Positions 49,288-57,741 of a stretch of 64,000 nt of DNA are shown one piece after another (the first letter of the stretch is position 1; each line of letters opens with the position of its first letter). Both the position numbers and the translations under genes were made by a program. Source of the stretch: Flavobacteriaceae bacterium (lineage in GTDB: Bacteria > Bacteroidota > Bacteroidia > Flavobacteriales > Flavobacteriaceae); NCBI GenBank assembly GCA_030148025.1, contig JASBUG010000031.1, positions 1 through 64,000 on the forward strand, in the 5' to 3' direction. A model generated the notes under the pieces. The model searched no databases, was not told where the DNA came from, and saw only the letters and a list, made by a program, of their open reading frames with translations.

Positions 49288-50031
49288 TTAGGAGGTGACT
49301 AGCTCATCAAAGAGGCGTTTAACTTGCAGATCTCCAAAGCCATAAATACTTTCGCGTTTGCAAAATTCTCTAAAAACAGGGCCAAATTGATCTGTATTTA
49401 AGTCATTCATTATTTGTAATAGTACTTGTTTAGGTCTACCAACATAATTACTTGTAGGGATGCGTTGAATATGTGCTTCAACAGCTTTTAGAATAAATGG
49501 ATAACATATTTCAAGATCTTTAGCGATCTGCATCATAGAATCAATGTCGTTGTTTTGATATGATATCCATAAGGAAACCAGATCTTTTTGATGTTTTAAT
49601 TCTACTTTGTTTTCGTAGAGCTCGAATAATTCATCAGCATCAAATCCTCCAAAACCATAAGAAGTATGCACCAGAGGTCTAACAAGAAATAATTTGTTGT
49701 TTTTTTTGTGTTCATTTAAATAGTAAATGGTAAACCACATATTTACTTGACAAAATAGATCATCTTCAAACCAAAGAATAATTTCAGCCTCTTCAGGAAT
49801 CGATTTAATTTTCTCAAATTCGGTAACAGTCTTTTGATAGTATTCCTGCTTTGTGCAATCTCCATAATTGCTAGTAATAAATTGAGAGCGAGCTGCAAAA
49901 ATATCATCAATAGTTTGCCCTTTAACATCTCCATCTACCATACATTCTCTGGCAATAATTATAGACCCTTCTATTTTTTTTGGAAATTGTTGTTTTAAGG
50001 CATCGCCGTTTAAAATGTGATATTGAAGCAT
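49288..50031 (-). CDS. DUF1835 domain protein
   Basis: The 247 residues start with YHILNGDALKQQFPKKIEGS and IIARECMVDGDVKGQTIDDI, the DUF1835 pattern. EEAEIILWFEDDLFCQVNMW is the conserved centre near residue 85. The rest is helical with a small C-terminal domain. DUF1835 is of unknown function. No signal peptide. The upstream region carries an ACGTA palindrome at 50082-50100, about 50 bases before the ATG. Confidence 0.85.
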   Translation of the reverse strand: MLQYHILNGDALKQQFPKKIEGSIIIARECMVDGDVKGQTIDDIFAARSQFITSNYGDCTKQEYYQKTVTEFEKIKSIPEEAEIILWFEDDLFCQVNMWFTIYYLNEHKKNNKLFLVRPLVHTSYGFGGFDADELFELYENKVELKHQKDLVSLWISYQNNDIDSMMQIAKDLEICYPFILKAVEAHIQRIPTSNYVGRPKQVLLQIMNDLNTDQFGPVFREFCKRESIYGFGDLQVKRLFDELVTS

Positions 50032-50081
50032 TTATGCTGAATTTTGTTTAGGCGAATATACCAACTTTGTTGTAAAAAAAA

Positions 50082-50100
50082 TATACGTAGAACTACGTAT
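50082..50100. promoter_or_regulatory. Possible regulator site, ATACGTAG-AA-CTACGTAT
   Basis: TATACGTAGAACTACGTAT is a near-perfect palindrome, ATACGTAG / CTACGTAT around AA. The right half AACTACGTAT is identical to that of the site at 13483-13502. It lies upstream of the DUF1835 gene. Confidence 0.45.
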
Positions 50101-50110
50101 AAAGATTTAA

Positions 50111-50141
50111 AAAAAGAAAGCCTCACTCTTGTGAGGCTTTC
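50111..50141 (-). terminator. Terminator of the 142-aa lipoprotein gene
   Basis: GAAAGCCTCAC and GTGAGGCTTTC form an 11-bp stem with a TCTT loop. On the minus strand it is followed by TTTTT. Confidence 0.82.
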
Positions 50142-50162
50142 AGTTGGATTAAAACAATTGAC

Positions 50163-50591
50163 CTAATTTTCCTTTTTCTTGTAGTCTAATTTTGGTCCAT
50201 TGCACATATGCGATGTGTTAGAACTCTCTGTTTTAGACGAGAATTTTAGCACTTCTTTCAAATTATTTGAACAATTTTTAATAATTGGATTTAACTCACT
50301 GTATGTGAACACTATATGTTTTTCATTTTTATAGGTCATATAGTTGTAAGTTCCTGTTAAAATCCAGCTTTCTGTATTGGTGGTTCTTGTTTTAGTAAAC
50401 AAGCTGTCTTCATAAATTGTATAAAATTCTTGAAAAGCCATATCGTTCCCTGTTGTGCTGGTTTGATTTTGACTTCCTGTAATTCTAACAAGCTCCCAGG
50501 TTTCAATGTGCTTTTCGTTTAAATCTACATTATCTGTGGTGCATGCATTAAATACTGTAGCTATTGCAGCTAGTAATAAGGTTTTTTTCAT
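50163..50591 (-). CDS. Lipoprotein of unknown function, 142 aa
   Basis: The N-terminus KKTLLLAAIATVFNACTTDN has a lipobox with Cys at residue 17. The mature protein resembles a lipocalin-like single domain: HIETWELVRITGSQ at the start, FYTIYEDSLFTKTRTTNTES with strand-like repeats, and GTYNYMTYKNEKHIVFTYSE. It carries a Cys pair (NCSNN and MCNGP) near 105 and 133. Lipocalin-like lipoproteins of this size are common in Bacteroidota, but I cannot name this one. Confidence 0.68.
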   Translation of the reverse strand: MKKTLLLAAIATVFNACTTDNVDLNEKHIETWELVRITGSQNQTSTTGNDMAFQEFYTIYEDSLFTKTRTTNTESWILTGTYNYMTYKNEKHIVFTYSELNPIIKNCSNNLKEVLKFSSKTESSNTSHMCNGPKLDYKKKEN

Positions 50592-50671
50592 TTTAAGTTA
50601 CATATAGTTTTGTATCTCAAAATTACAGTTAAGCTTAAAGTTGTAAATTAAACTAAGGTTATGTGTAAATT

Positions 50672-50703
50672 AAAAAAGCTACTCATTTTTGAGTAGCTTT
50701 TTT
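50672..50703 (-). terminator. Terminator of the YceI gene
   Basis: AAAAAAGCTACTC pairs with GAGTAGCTTTTTT around a 6-base loop; symmetrical, so it can work both ways. It lies 22 bases past the YceI stop. Confidence 0.85.
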
Positions 50704-50724
50704 AGAATTAAAGATTTCTTAATA

Positions 50725-51381
50725 TTAAGATTTTGTTGCCTTAACAGTGATTTGAAGCTCTATGTCATCATTAATAAACTTATCTCCCAAATTATCGAAA
50801 AATGATTTCGATCCATATTTCACATCCCATTTAGATCTGTCTATAGTAAAGGTTTCGCTAGTAATAGTATAGGTATTTCCATCTTCAGATAATGTTACAG
50901 GAAATGTGACATTATTTTTCTTGTCTTTTAAGGTTAGATTGCCAGAAAGCATCATTTTACCTTCATTTTCAGCAATACCAGTGACCTCAAATGAAGCCGA
51001 TGGAAATTTTTCTACATCAAAAAAATCAGCACTTTTTAAGTGACCAACTAATTTAGCGTTCATTTCGTTGTCTGCAGGCATATCTAGGTCTACGATAGAA
51101 TTCATATCTATTAAAAACGCCCCGCTTTCTATAGATCCATTATTTACAGTAAAAACTCCAGATTCCAGATTTATAGTCCCGTTATGTTTTCCTGTTGGTT
51201 TAAAGCCAGTCCATGAAATTGTTGATTCTCCAGTATTAACCATATATTTCACAGAGCTCGATTTTGCTTCGGTAGCTTCCTCAGCAGCTTTTGTTTCAGC
51301 CTCTTCAGCCTTATTTTTACAACTTATAATTACAGAACTTACCATAAGTACTGTAAATAGATTAAAAACGAATTTTTTCAT
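50725..51381 (-). CDS. YceI-family lipoprotein
   Basis: ATG 51381 (MKKFVFNLFTVLMVSSVIIS) is used; the longer frame runs through the grpE promoter. The 218-residue protein has a lipobox SVIISCKN with Cys near 22 and an Ala/Glu-rich linker. The YceI lipocalin-like domain follows: NTGESTISWTGFKPTGKHNG, MNAKLVGHLKSADFFDVEKFPSASFEV, ending DDIELQITVKATK. YceI proteins bind isoprenoid or fatty-acid-like ligands in the periplasm; the ligand here is unknown. It is divergent from grpE. Confidence 0.92.
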   Translation of the reverse strand: MKKFVFNLFTVLMVSSVIISCKNKAEEAETKAAEEATEAKSSSVKYMVNTGESTISWTGFKPTGKHNGTINLESGVFTVNNGSIESGAFLIDMNSIVDLDMPADNEMNAKLVGHLKSADFFDVEKFPSASFEVTGIAENEGKMMLSGNLTLKDKKNNVTFPVTLSEDGNTYTITSETFTIDRSKWDVKYGSKSFFDNLGDKFINDDIELQITVKATKS

Positions 51382-51446
51382 GTGAATTGTTTTAGTGTTT
51401 ATGATAATCCCTAAGTTATTAAAAAATAGAAAATAATTCGTGACAT

Positions 51447-51479
51447 TTTGACATTTTAATAATAATGGCAGTACTTTTG
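51447..51479 (+). promoter_or_regulatory. Promoter of grpE-dnaJ
   Basis: TTTG (51447-51450), 21 bases, TACTTTTG (51472-51479): a full match to TTTG-N19-21-TAnnTTTG, the house-keeping promoter type of this phylum. No CIRCE-like inverted repeat is seen next to it. Confidence 0.78.
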
Positions 51480-51531
51480 CCAACCACATAAGTGTAATGA
51501 TTTTTTAATATAGAACTTAGTGTATAACAAC

Positions 51532-52068
51532 ATGAGTAAGAAAAGTAAAAAAGAAGAATTAACAGAAGAGCAAGTAGATACACAGCAAGAGGCACAACAG
51601 GAAGAGGTGGTCGAACAAACTGTAGAAGAGCAATTGCAGGAAGAGTTACGTGCAGAAAAAGATAAGTTTTTACGTTTATTTGCTGAATTTGAAAATTATA
51701 AAAGAAGAACTTCTAAAGAACGAATAGAGCTGTTTAAAACAGCAAGCGAAGATGTTATGGTGTCACTTTTGCCAGTGCTAGATGATTTTGATAGAGCGTA
51801 TTTAGAAATTTCTAAGACCAAAGAAAAAGAACTTTTAAAAGGTGTAGAACTAATTAATAATAAACTACGTAGCACATTAGAGCAAAAGGGGTTGTCGCAA
51901 ATTAAGGTCGAGCAAGGAGAAACTTTTAATGCAGATGATCACGAGGCAGTAACGCAAATTCCTGCACCTAGTGATGATATGAAAGGTAAAATTATTGATG
52001 TAATTGAAAAAGGATATGTTTTAGGTGAAAAGGTAATTCGTTTCCCTAAAGTAGTTATCGGACAATAA
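51532..52068 (+). CDS. grpE: GrpE nucleotide-exchange factor
   Basis: GrpE releases ADP from DnaK. The ATG at 51532 ([16 protein letters not shown]) is chosen over a GTG four codons before. The 178 residues have an acidic, Gln/Glu-rich N-terminal tail, a long dimerisation coiled coil (about 45-95; [20 protein letters not shown]) and the C-terminal beta domain with the end [13 protein letters not shown] and [16 protein letters not shown], the strictly conserved GrpE signature. dnaJ starts 4 bases after its stop. dnaK is not in the window. Confidence 0.96.
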   Translation: MSKKSKKEELTEEQVDTQQEAQQEEVVEQTVEEQLQEELRAEKDKFLRLFAEFENYKRRTSKERIELFKTASEDVMVSLLPVLDDFDRAYLEISKTKEKELLKGVELINNKLRSTLEQKGLSQIKVEQGETFNADDHEAVTQIPAPSDDMKGKIIDVIEKGYVLGEKVIRFPKVVIGQ

Positions 52069-52072
52069 ACAC

Positions 52073-53185
52073 ATGGCAAAGCAAGATTATTACGAAGTAC
52101 TTGGTTTAAGTAAAGGAGCAACAGCTGCCGAAATTAAAAAGGCTTATAGAAAGCAAGCTTTGAAATATCATCCAGATAAAAATCCTGATGATAAAGAGGC
52201 AGAAGAGAAGTTTAAACTTGCAGCTGAGGCTTATGAAGTATTGAGTGACCCAGATAAGAAAGCACGCTACGACCAATTTGGTCATCAAGCATTTGAAGGC
52301 GCTGGAGGATTTGGCGGTGGTGGTATGAATATGGACGACATATTTAGCCAGTTTGGAGACATATTTGGAGGTGCCTTTGGTGGTGGATTTTCAGGATTTG
52401 GCGGTTCTCGTCAAAGGGTAGTAAAAGGAAGTAATTTACGTATTAGAGTAAAATTAACTTTAGAAGAGATCGCCAACGGTGTTGAAAAGAAGGTTAAAGT
52501 AAAACGTAAAAAACAAGCTCCTGGAACAACTTATAAAACCTGTGGTACTTGTAACGGAAGTGGACAAGTAACAAGAGTTACTAATACTATTTTAGGGCGC
52601 ATGCAAACCTCGGCACCATGTAATGTTTGTGGAGGTGCAGGGCAAACTATTGATAAAAAACCGGCTGGAGCAGATAATCAGGGAATGATTGTTTCCGAAG
52701 AAACGGTGTCAATAAAAATTCCTGCAGGTGTGGTAGATGGAATGCAACTAAAGGTAGCTAGTAAAGGAAATGAAGCTCCAGGGAATGGTATTTCTGGGGA
52801 TTTATTAGTTGCTATTTCAGAGGAGGAACATCCAACGCTACAACGTGAGGGTGATAATTTACATTACGATTTGTATATAAGTTACCCTGATGCTGTATTA
52901 GGAACTTCTAAGGAAATAGATACAGTAACTGGTAAAGTACGTATTAAAGTTGAAGCTGGTGTACAGTCTGGTAAGATATTGCGTTTAAGAGGAAAAGGTA
53001 TTCCAAGTATAAACGGTTATGGTAAAGGTGATTTACTTGTGCATGTAAATGTTTGGACACCAAAAACGCTAAATAAACAGCAAAAGGAATTTTTTGAAAA
53101 TATGAGAAATGATGAACATTTCGAACCTAAACCAGAGAGTACAGATCGTTCATTCTTTGAAAAGGTTAAAGATATGTTTTCTTAA
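52073..53185 (+). CDS. dnaJ: DnaJ co-chaperone with two of four zinc-binding repeats
   Basis: DnaJ stimulates the DnaK ATPase and delivers substrate. The 370 residues have a J domain (1-70) with HPD at 33-35, a Gly/Phe linker ([16 protein letters not shown]) and a client-binding part. The Cys-rich zone has only CGTCNGSG and CNVCGGAG; the two further CxxCxGxG repeats are absent, so at most one zinc can be held, whereas E. coli DnaJ holds two. [17 protein letters not shown] and the C-terminal domain are normal. It is translated from one operon with grpE. Confidence 0.95.
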   Translation: MAKQDYYEVLGLSKGATAAEIKKAYRKQALKYHPDKNPDDKEAEEKFKLAAEAYEVLSDPDKKARYDQFGHQAFEGAGGFGGGGMNMDDIFSQFGDIFGGAFGGGFSGFGGSRQRVVKGSNLRIRVKLTLEEIANGVEKKVKVKRKKQAPGTTYKTCGTCNGSGQVTRVTNTILGRMQTSAPCNVCGGAGQTIDKKPAGADNQGMIVSEETVSIKIPAGVVDGMQLKVASKGNEAPGNGISGDLLVAISEEEHPTLQREGDNLHYDLYISYPDAVLGTSKEIDTVTGKVRIKVEAGVQSGKILRLRGKGIPSINGYGKGDLLVHVNVWTPKTLNKQQKEFFENMRNDEHFEPKPESTDRSFFEKVKDMFS

Positions 53186-53296
53186 CATATGTTAATTTTA
53201 GAAGGTATGTTTTGTGACTTATTTCTTTCGTTAGCCCTTATAATTGAAGATAATTTTCTATTTTAAGAATTATTTAAGAAAAAACAGTATATTTGG

Positions 53297-53324
53297 ATTA
53301 CCACTAACTCAAGTTGGTGGTAAT
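53297..53324 (+). terminator. Terminator of grpE-dnaJ
   Basis: ATTACCACTAACT pairs with AGTTGGTGGTAAT (one T-G pair; the innermost pairs open to form a loop), followed by TTTTTC. Confidence 0.75.
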
Positions 53325-53347
53325 TTTTCTTTTTCATAGCAATTTTT

Positions 53348-53380
53348 CCCATCCTTATTTTTAAGGGTGGGTTTTGTTTT
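53348..53380 (+). terminator. Second terminator before the ABC operon
   Basis: CCCATCCTTA pairs with TAAGGGTGGG around a T loop and is followed by TTTTGTTTT. With the terminator before it, it insulates dnaJ from the ABC operon. Confidence 0.7.
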
Positions 53381-53465
53381 ATGACAATTCTATTTTTAAA
53401 ATAAGTAAATTGCTGTAACATTTAATACCTTTAGCACACTTATTTAAAACACTAAAATCATCTAA

Positions 53466-54392
53466 ATGAATAATTTGTTAGTGGCCGATACGGTCTCTAA
53501 AAGTTTTGGAAATTTTAAAGCATTGAACAATGTTTCAATTGAAGTTCCGAAGGGCAGTATTTTTGGATTATTAGGACCTAACGGTGCTGGTAAAACCACC
53601 TTAATAAGAGTTATTAATCAAATAACAATGCCAGATACAGGTAGCGTACTGTTAGATGGAGAAGCTTTAAAACCACAGCATATTAAAGATATTGGTTATT
53701 TGCCAGAAGAACGAGGACTTTATAAGTCTATGAAGGTTGGAGAACAGGCATTATATCTAGCTCAGCTTAAAGGAATGAGCAAGTCTGAAGCAAAACAACG
53801 CTTAAAATATTGGTTTGAAAAGTTAGAAATTGGCGATTGGTGGAACAAGAAAATTCAAGAGCTTTCAAAAGGGATGGCTCAAAAAATTCAGTTTGTGGTA
53901 ACTGTATTGCATCGTCCAAAATTATTAATTTTTGATGAGCCTTTTTCTGGGTTCGATCCAATAAACGCTAACTTAATTAAGGATGAGATTTTACAATTAA
54001 GAGAAGAAGGAGCAACGGTAATATTTTCAACACATCGTATGGAGTCGGTTGAAGAATTATGCGATCATATCGCGTTAATACATAAATCCAATAAAATATT
54101 AGACGGAAAACTACAGGACATTAAACGTCAATACAAAACCAATACTTTTGAGGTTGGTTTGGTAACCGAAAATGAAACAGAGTTAACAAAGATAATTAAC
54201 GCTAAATTTGAGACTACACCAGCAGATTTTAAATCGTTGAATGATGATTTAAAACTCAATATAAAATTAAAGGATTCGGAAACTTCAAACGATCTATTGT
54301 CGTTTTTAACAAGTAAGGCACAAGTAAATCATTTTAATGAATTAGTGCCATCAGCCAATGATATTTTTATTCAAACTGTTAAGAATAGCTAA
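53466..54392 (+). CDS. ABC-2 type exporter, ATP-binding protein (NatA-like)
   Basis: The 308 residues hold one ABC domain: Walker A GLLGPNGAGKTT near 36-47, Q loop, signature LSKGMAQK near 134, Walker B LLIFDEPFSGFDP near 154-166 and the switch His in FSTHRMESVEE. A ~70-residue C-terminal extension follows, as in NatA/DrrA exporters. The permease gene starts 2 bases later. NatAB exports Na+; drug and other substrates are known for close relatives, so the cargo is open. A -7-like box TACCTTTA lies about 35 bases upstream of the ATG. Confidence 0.92.
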   Translation: MNNLLVADTVSKSFGNFKALNNVSIEVPKGSIFGLLGPNGAGKTTLIRVINQITMPDTGSVLLDGEALKPQHIKDIGYLPEERGLYKSMKVGEQALYLAQLKGMSKSEAKQRLKYWFEKLEIGDWWNKKIQELSKGMAQKIQFVVTVLHRPKLLIFDEPFSGFDPINANLIKDEILQLREEGATVIFSTHRMESVEELCDHIALIHKSNKILDGKLQDIKRQYKTNTFEVGLVTENETELTKIINAKFETTPADFKSLNDDLKLNIKLKDSETSNDLLSFLTSKAQVNHFNELVPSANDIFIQTVKNS

Positions 54393-54394
54393 TT

Positions 54395-55708
54395 ATGAAT
54401 CATTTACCACTAATAATAAAACGCGAGTACTTAACAAAGGTTAAAAATAAATCATTCATTATTATGACCATTTTAAGTCCTTTGATAATGATAGCGCTTA
54501 TAGCTGTAGTAGCCTACTTGTCGCAACTTAATAATAATAAGGAACGAACCATTTCAATATTGGATGAGTCTGGTTTAGTAGAAAAAATATTTACGAGTAC
54601 CGATAATACAAAATACATTGTATTGAATAATATTTCGCTAGATGAAGCGAAACAACAAGTAGAAGAGAAAGAAGAGTATGGATTGCTTCATATTGCTAGT
54701 GGAAATGGTATTGATGAAGTTTCTAAAAGTATAAAGTTTTACTCTAAGGACACTCCATCTATTACTGTTATAGAAAGTTTGGAAAGTAAACTGGAAAAAG
54801 AGCTTAAAGACCAGAAATTAGTAGAAGAAGGCGTTGATGTAGAAAAACTTAAATCTACAAGAGTGTCAATTGATATTGCTCAAGAGAGCTTTTTAGGTGA
54901 AAGAACATCAAAAGCAGGTAATATTATGAAGCTTGTATTTGGTGGAGCAGCAGGATATTTGCTGTTTATGTTTATTATTATATATGGTAATATGATAATG
55001 CGAAGCGTCATTGAAGAAAAAACCAGTAGAATTATTGAGGTTATTATTTCTTCGGTTAAACCAGTACAATTAATGCTTGGGAAAATTATTGGAACATCAC
55101 TGGCAGGAATTACGCAGTTTTTAATTTGGATGATTTTAGGAGGAATTTTGCTTACCTCATTATCAATGATATTTAATATTGATTTAGCGCAAATGCAAAC
55201 GCCTCAACAAGAGCTAATGCAACAAGCAATAGAATCTCCCGATTTTAATGATAAGGTACAGTTAATTTTTAATGAGTTTAGAAGTTTGCCAATTCTAAAC
55301 TTAATTATAGCATTTATTCTATTTTTTGTTGGAGGTTACTTATTATATAGTTCACTATATGCAGCTATTGGAGCTGCAGTAGATAATGAAACAGACACAC
55401 AGCAATTCATGATGCCAATTTTAATGCCTCTTATATTAGCTGTTTATGTTGGGATCTTTACAGTTATAGAAGATCCTCATGGTACCGTTTCAACAGTATT
55501 TTCTTTTATACCTTTTACATCTCCAGTAGTTATGCTTATGCGTATTCCTTTTGGTGTCCCAATTTGGCAGCAAATAGTTTCTGTCTTGTTATTAATTGGT
55601 ACCTTTATGTTTACTGTATGGTTTGCTGCTAAAATATATCGTGTAGGGATATTAATGTATGGTAAAAAACCAAGCTATAAAGAATTATATAAATGGTTAA
55701 GGTATTAA
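54395..55708 (+). CDS. ABC-2 type exporter, permease (NatB/YhaP-like)
   Basis: The 437-residue protein has one helix near the N-terminus (FIIMTILSPLIMIALIAVVAYL), a large extracytoplasmic domain (about 45-165), and five helices from residue 175 on. VIEEKTSRIIEVIISSVKPVQLMLGKIIG, in the coupling region, is the hallmark of the ABC2_membrane_3 family. It forms a heteromeric exporter with the ATPase gene just before it. The MscS-type gene begins 1 base after its stop. Confidence 0.92.
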   Translation: MNHLPLIIKREYLTKVKNKSFIIMTILSPLIMIALIAVVAYLSQLNNNKERTISILDESGLVEKIFTSTDNTKYIVLNNISLDEAKQQVEEKEEYGLLHIASGNGIDEVSKSIKFYSKDTPSITVIESLESKLEKELKDQKLVEEGVDVEKLKSTRVSIDIAQESFLGERTSKAGNIMKLVFGGAAGYLLFMFIIIYGNMIMRSVIEEKTSRIIEVIISSVKPVQLMLGKIIGTSLAGITQFLIWMILGGILLTSLSMIFNIDLAQMQTPQQELMQQAIESPDFNDKVQLIFNEFRSLPILNLIIAFILFFVGGYLLYSSLYAAIGAAVDNETDTQQFMMPILMPLILAVYVGIFTVIEDPHGTVSTVFSFIPFTSPVVMLMRIPFGVPIWQQIVSVLLLIGTFMFTVWFAAKIYRVGILMYGKKPSYKELYKWLRY

Positions 55709-55709
55709 T

Positions 55710-56537
55710 ATGGAAGAACTTGTCAAGTTTTTAAATAAAAATATCATCACTTTTGGAGAAGATGGTCATATCTCTCCTAAGATGATACTTATAATAATTG
55801 TTGTTTTTATTATAACATCAATTTTACTAAAAGGAATAAAAAAACTTGTAACACGAAAACTACCTGAAGAAGACAAACTAAAGTTTACATCTGTATTTTC
55901 TTTTACGCGTTACTTCATTTATCTAGTTGTAATTTTAATCGCCATGCAAAACATGGGAATTAATGTTACTGCAATTTTTGCAGCATCAGCAGCTCTATTG
56001 GTAGGTGTTGGTCTAGCTTTACAAACCTTTTTTCAAGATATTATTTCCGGAATATTTATTTTGGTCGATCAATCTGTTCATGTTGGTGATATTATAGAAA
56101 TAGATGGAAAAGTAGGTAGGGTTGAAGAAATTAAACTTCGAACCACAAGGGCGGTAACTATTGATAATAAAGTTTTGGTTATTCCTAATCACAAGTATTT
56201 AACATCGATACTTTATAACTGGACTGAAAACGGCACCAAAACAAGAGAGAGTGTTATGGTTGGTGTAGCATATGGCACAGATGTTGATTTAGTAAAACAG
56301 TTATTATTGGAAGTTGCTAATAATCATTCAAGTGTATTAAAAAAACCAGAGCCAATTGTATTGTTTATGAATTTTGGAGATAGTTCGCTCGATTTTAAAT
56401 TGGTATTTACGCTTAATAATAGTTTTGAAGCTGTCGTACCACAAAGCGATATTCGTTTTGAAATAAATAGAGTATTTAAAGAACATAATATTAGTATACC
56501 ATTTCCGCAAAGAGATGTGCATTTGTATAACAAATAA
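55710..56537 (+). CDS. MscS-family mechanosensitive channel
   Basis: The 275 residues have three helices (about 20-38, 63-80, 83-105). The third, pore-lining one reads ALLVGVGLALQTFFQDIISGIFIL, with the Gly/Ala ridge of MscS TM3. The beta domain follows (DIIEIDGKVGRVEEIKLRTTRA, then VVPQSDIRFEINRVF near the end). MscS channels open under membrane tension and release osmolytes. Co-transcription with an ABC-2 exporter and an NtrC-like regulator suggests an envelope-tension response, which is inference. Confidence 0.93.
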   Translation: MEELVKFLNKNIITFGEDGHISPKMILIIIVVFIITSILLKGIKKLVTRKLPEEDKLKFTSVFSFTRYFIYLVVILIAMQNMGINVTAIFAASAALLVGVGLALQTFFQDIISGIFILVDQSVHVGDIIEIDGKVGRVEEIKLRTTRAVTIDNKVLVIPNHKYLTSILYNWTENGTKTRESVMVGVAYGTDVDLVKQLLLEVANNHSSVLKKPEPIVLFMNFGDSSLDFKLVFTLNNSFEAVVPQSDIRFEINRVFKEHNISIPFPQRDVHLYNK

Positions 56538-56548
56538 GAAAAAACTTT

Positions 56549-57712
56549 ATGCCACAAATATTAGTAATAGAAGACGAAGCAGCAATTAGAAGGGTGCTTG
56601 TTAAAATTTTATCTGAAGAAAATGATTCTTACCAAGTTGAAGAAGCTGAAGATGGGTTGTTAGGTATAGAAAAGATAAAAAAGGAGGACTTTGATTTGGT
56701 GTTATGCGATATTAAAATGCCAAAGATGGATGGTGTTGAGGTATTGGAGGCAATTAAAAAAATAAAACCAGAAATTCCTGTAGTTATGATATCTGGACAT
56801 GGCGACCTAGATACAGCAGTAAATACAATGCGATTAGGAGCTTTTGATTATATATCTAAACCACCAGATTTAAATCGCTTATTGAATACGGTTAGAAATG
56901 CACTGGACAGAAAGGAATTGGTTGTTGAGAATAAGCTTTTAAAGAAAAAAGTTAGTAAGAACTATGAAATGGTTGGTGAGAGCAAGGAAATTGCTCAAAT
57001 TAAGGAGATGATAGAAAAAGTTGCGCCAACAGATGCACGAGTTTTAATTACTGGACCTAATGGAACAGGTAAAGAACTGGTAGCGCATTGGTTACATCAA
57101 AAAAGTGAACGCTCAAAAGGCCCAATGATAGAAGTGAATTGTGCTGCAATACCAAGTGAACTTATTGAAAGTGAATTGTTTGGTCATGTTAAAGGAGCAT
57201 TTACCAGTGCCAATAAAGATCGTGCTGGAAAATTTGAAGCAGCTAACGGAGGAACTATTTTTCTTGATGAAATTGGAGATATGAGCCTATCTGCACAGGC
57301 CAAAGTTTTGAGAGCTTTGCAAGAAAGTAGAATACAACGTGTTGGAAGTGATAAAGATATTAAGGTAAATGTTAGGGTTGTAGCAGCAACCAATAAGGAT
57401 CTTAAAAAGGAAATTGCAGACGGAAAATTTAGAGAAGATCTATATCATAGACTAGCAGTTATTTTAATTAAAGTCCCTGCCTTAAACGATAGACGTAGTG
57501 ATATTCCTTTATTAATAGATTATTTTTCTGGAAAAATAGCCAGAGAACAAGGTATAACTAAAAAATCGTTTTCATCTAAAGCCATTAAATTACTTCAGGA
57601 ATATGATTGGACAGGAAATATCAGGGAGCTACGAAATGTTATAGAACGCTTAATAATATTAGGAGAAACCGAAGTAAGCGAAGCTGATGTGAAAATGTTT
57701 GCTAGCAAATAA
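56549..57712 (+). CDS. NtrC-type response regulator lacking the Fis HTH, GAFTSA loop
   Basis: The 387 residues have a receiver domain (1-120; phospho-acceptor Asp54 in VLCDIKMPKMDG, Lys in YISKPPDL) and an AAA+ domain (about 135-370). Walker A is TGPNGTGKE, and the Walker B segment is GGTIFLDEIGDM. Loop 1, which contacts sigma-54, reads GAFTSA (216-221) instead of GAFTGA. The protein ends VSEADVKMFASK, so the C-terminal Fis-type helix-turn-helix is missing. It may act from solution, through a partner, or without sigma-54. No histidine kinase gene is adjacent. It ends the ABC-MscS operon and is followed by a bidirectional terminator. Confidence 0.9.
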   Translation: MPQILVIEDEAAIRRVLVKILSEENDSYQVEEAEDGLLGIEKIKKEDFDLVLCDIKMPKMDGVEVLEAIKKIKPEIPVVMISGHGDLDTAVNTMRLGAFDYISKPPDLNRLLNTVRNALDRKELVVENKLLKKKVSKNYEMVGESKEIAQIKEMIEKVAPTDARVLITGPNGTGKELVAHWLHQKSERSKGPMIEVNCAAIPSELIESELFGHVKGAFTSANKDRAGKFEAANGGTIFLDEIGDMSLSAQAKVLRALQESRIQRVGSDKDIKVNVRVVAATNKDLKKEIADGKFREDLYHRLAVILIKVPALNDRRSDIPLLIDYFSGKIAREQGITKKSFSSKAIKLLQEYDWTGNIRELRNVIERLIILGETEVSEADVKMFASK

Positions 57713-57714
57713 AT

Positions 57715-57741
57715 AAAAAAAACTGCCATAGGCAGTTTTTT
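57715..57741. terminator. Bidirectional terminator
   Basis: AAAAAACTGCC pairs with GGCAGTTTTTT around ATA; long A and T runs on the two sides. It separates the ABC/NtrC operon from the convergent coiled-coil gene. Confidence 0.85.
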
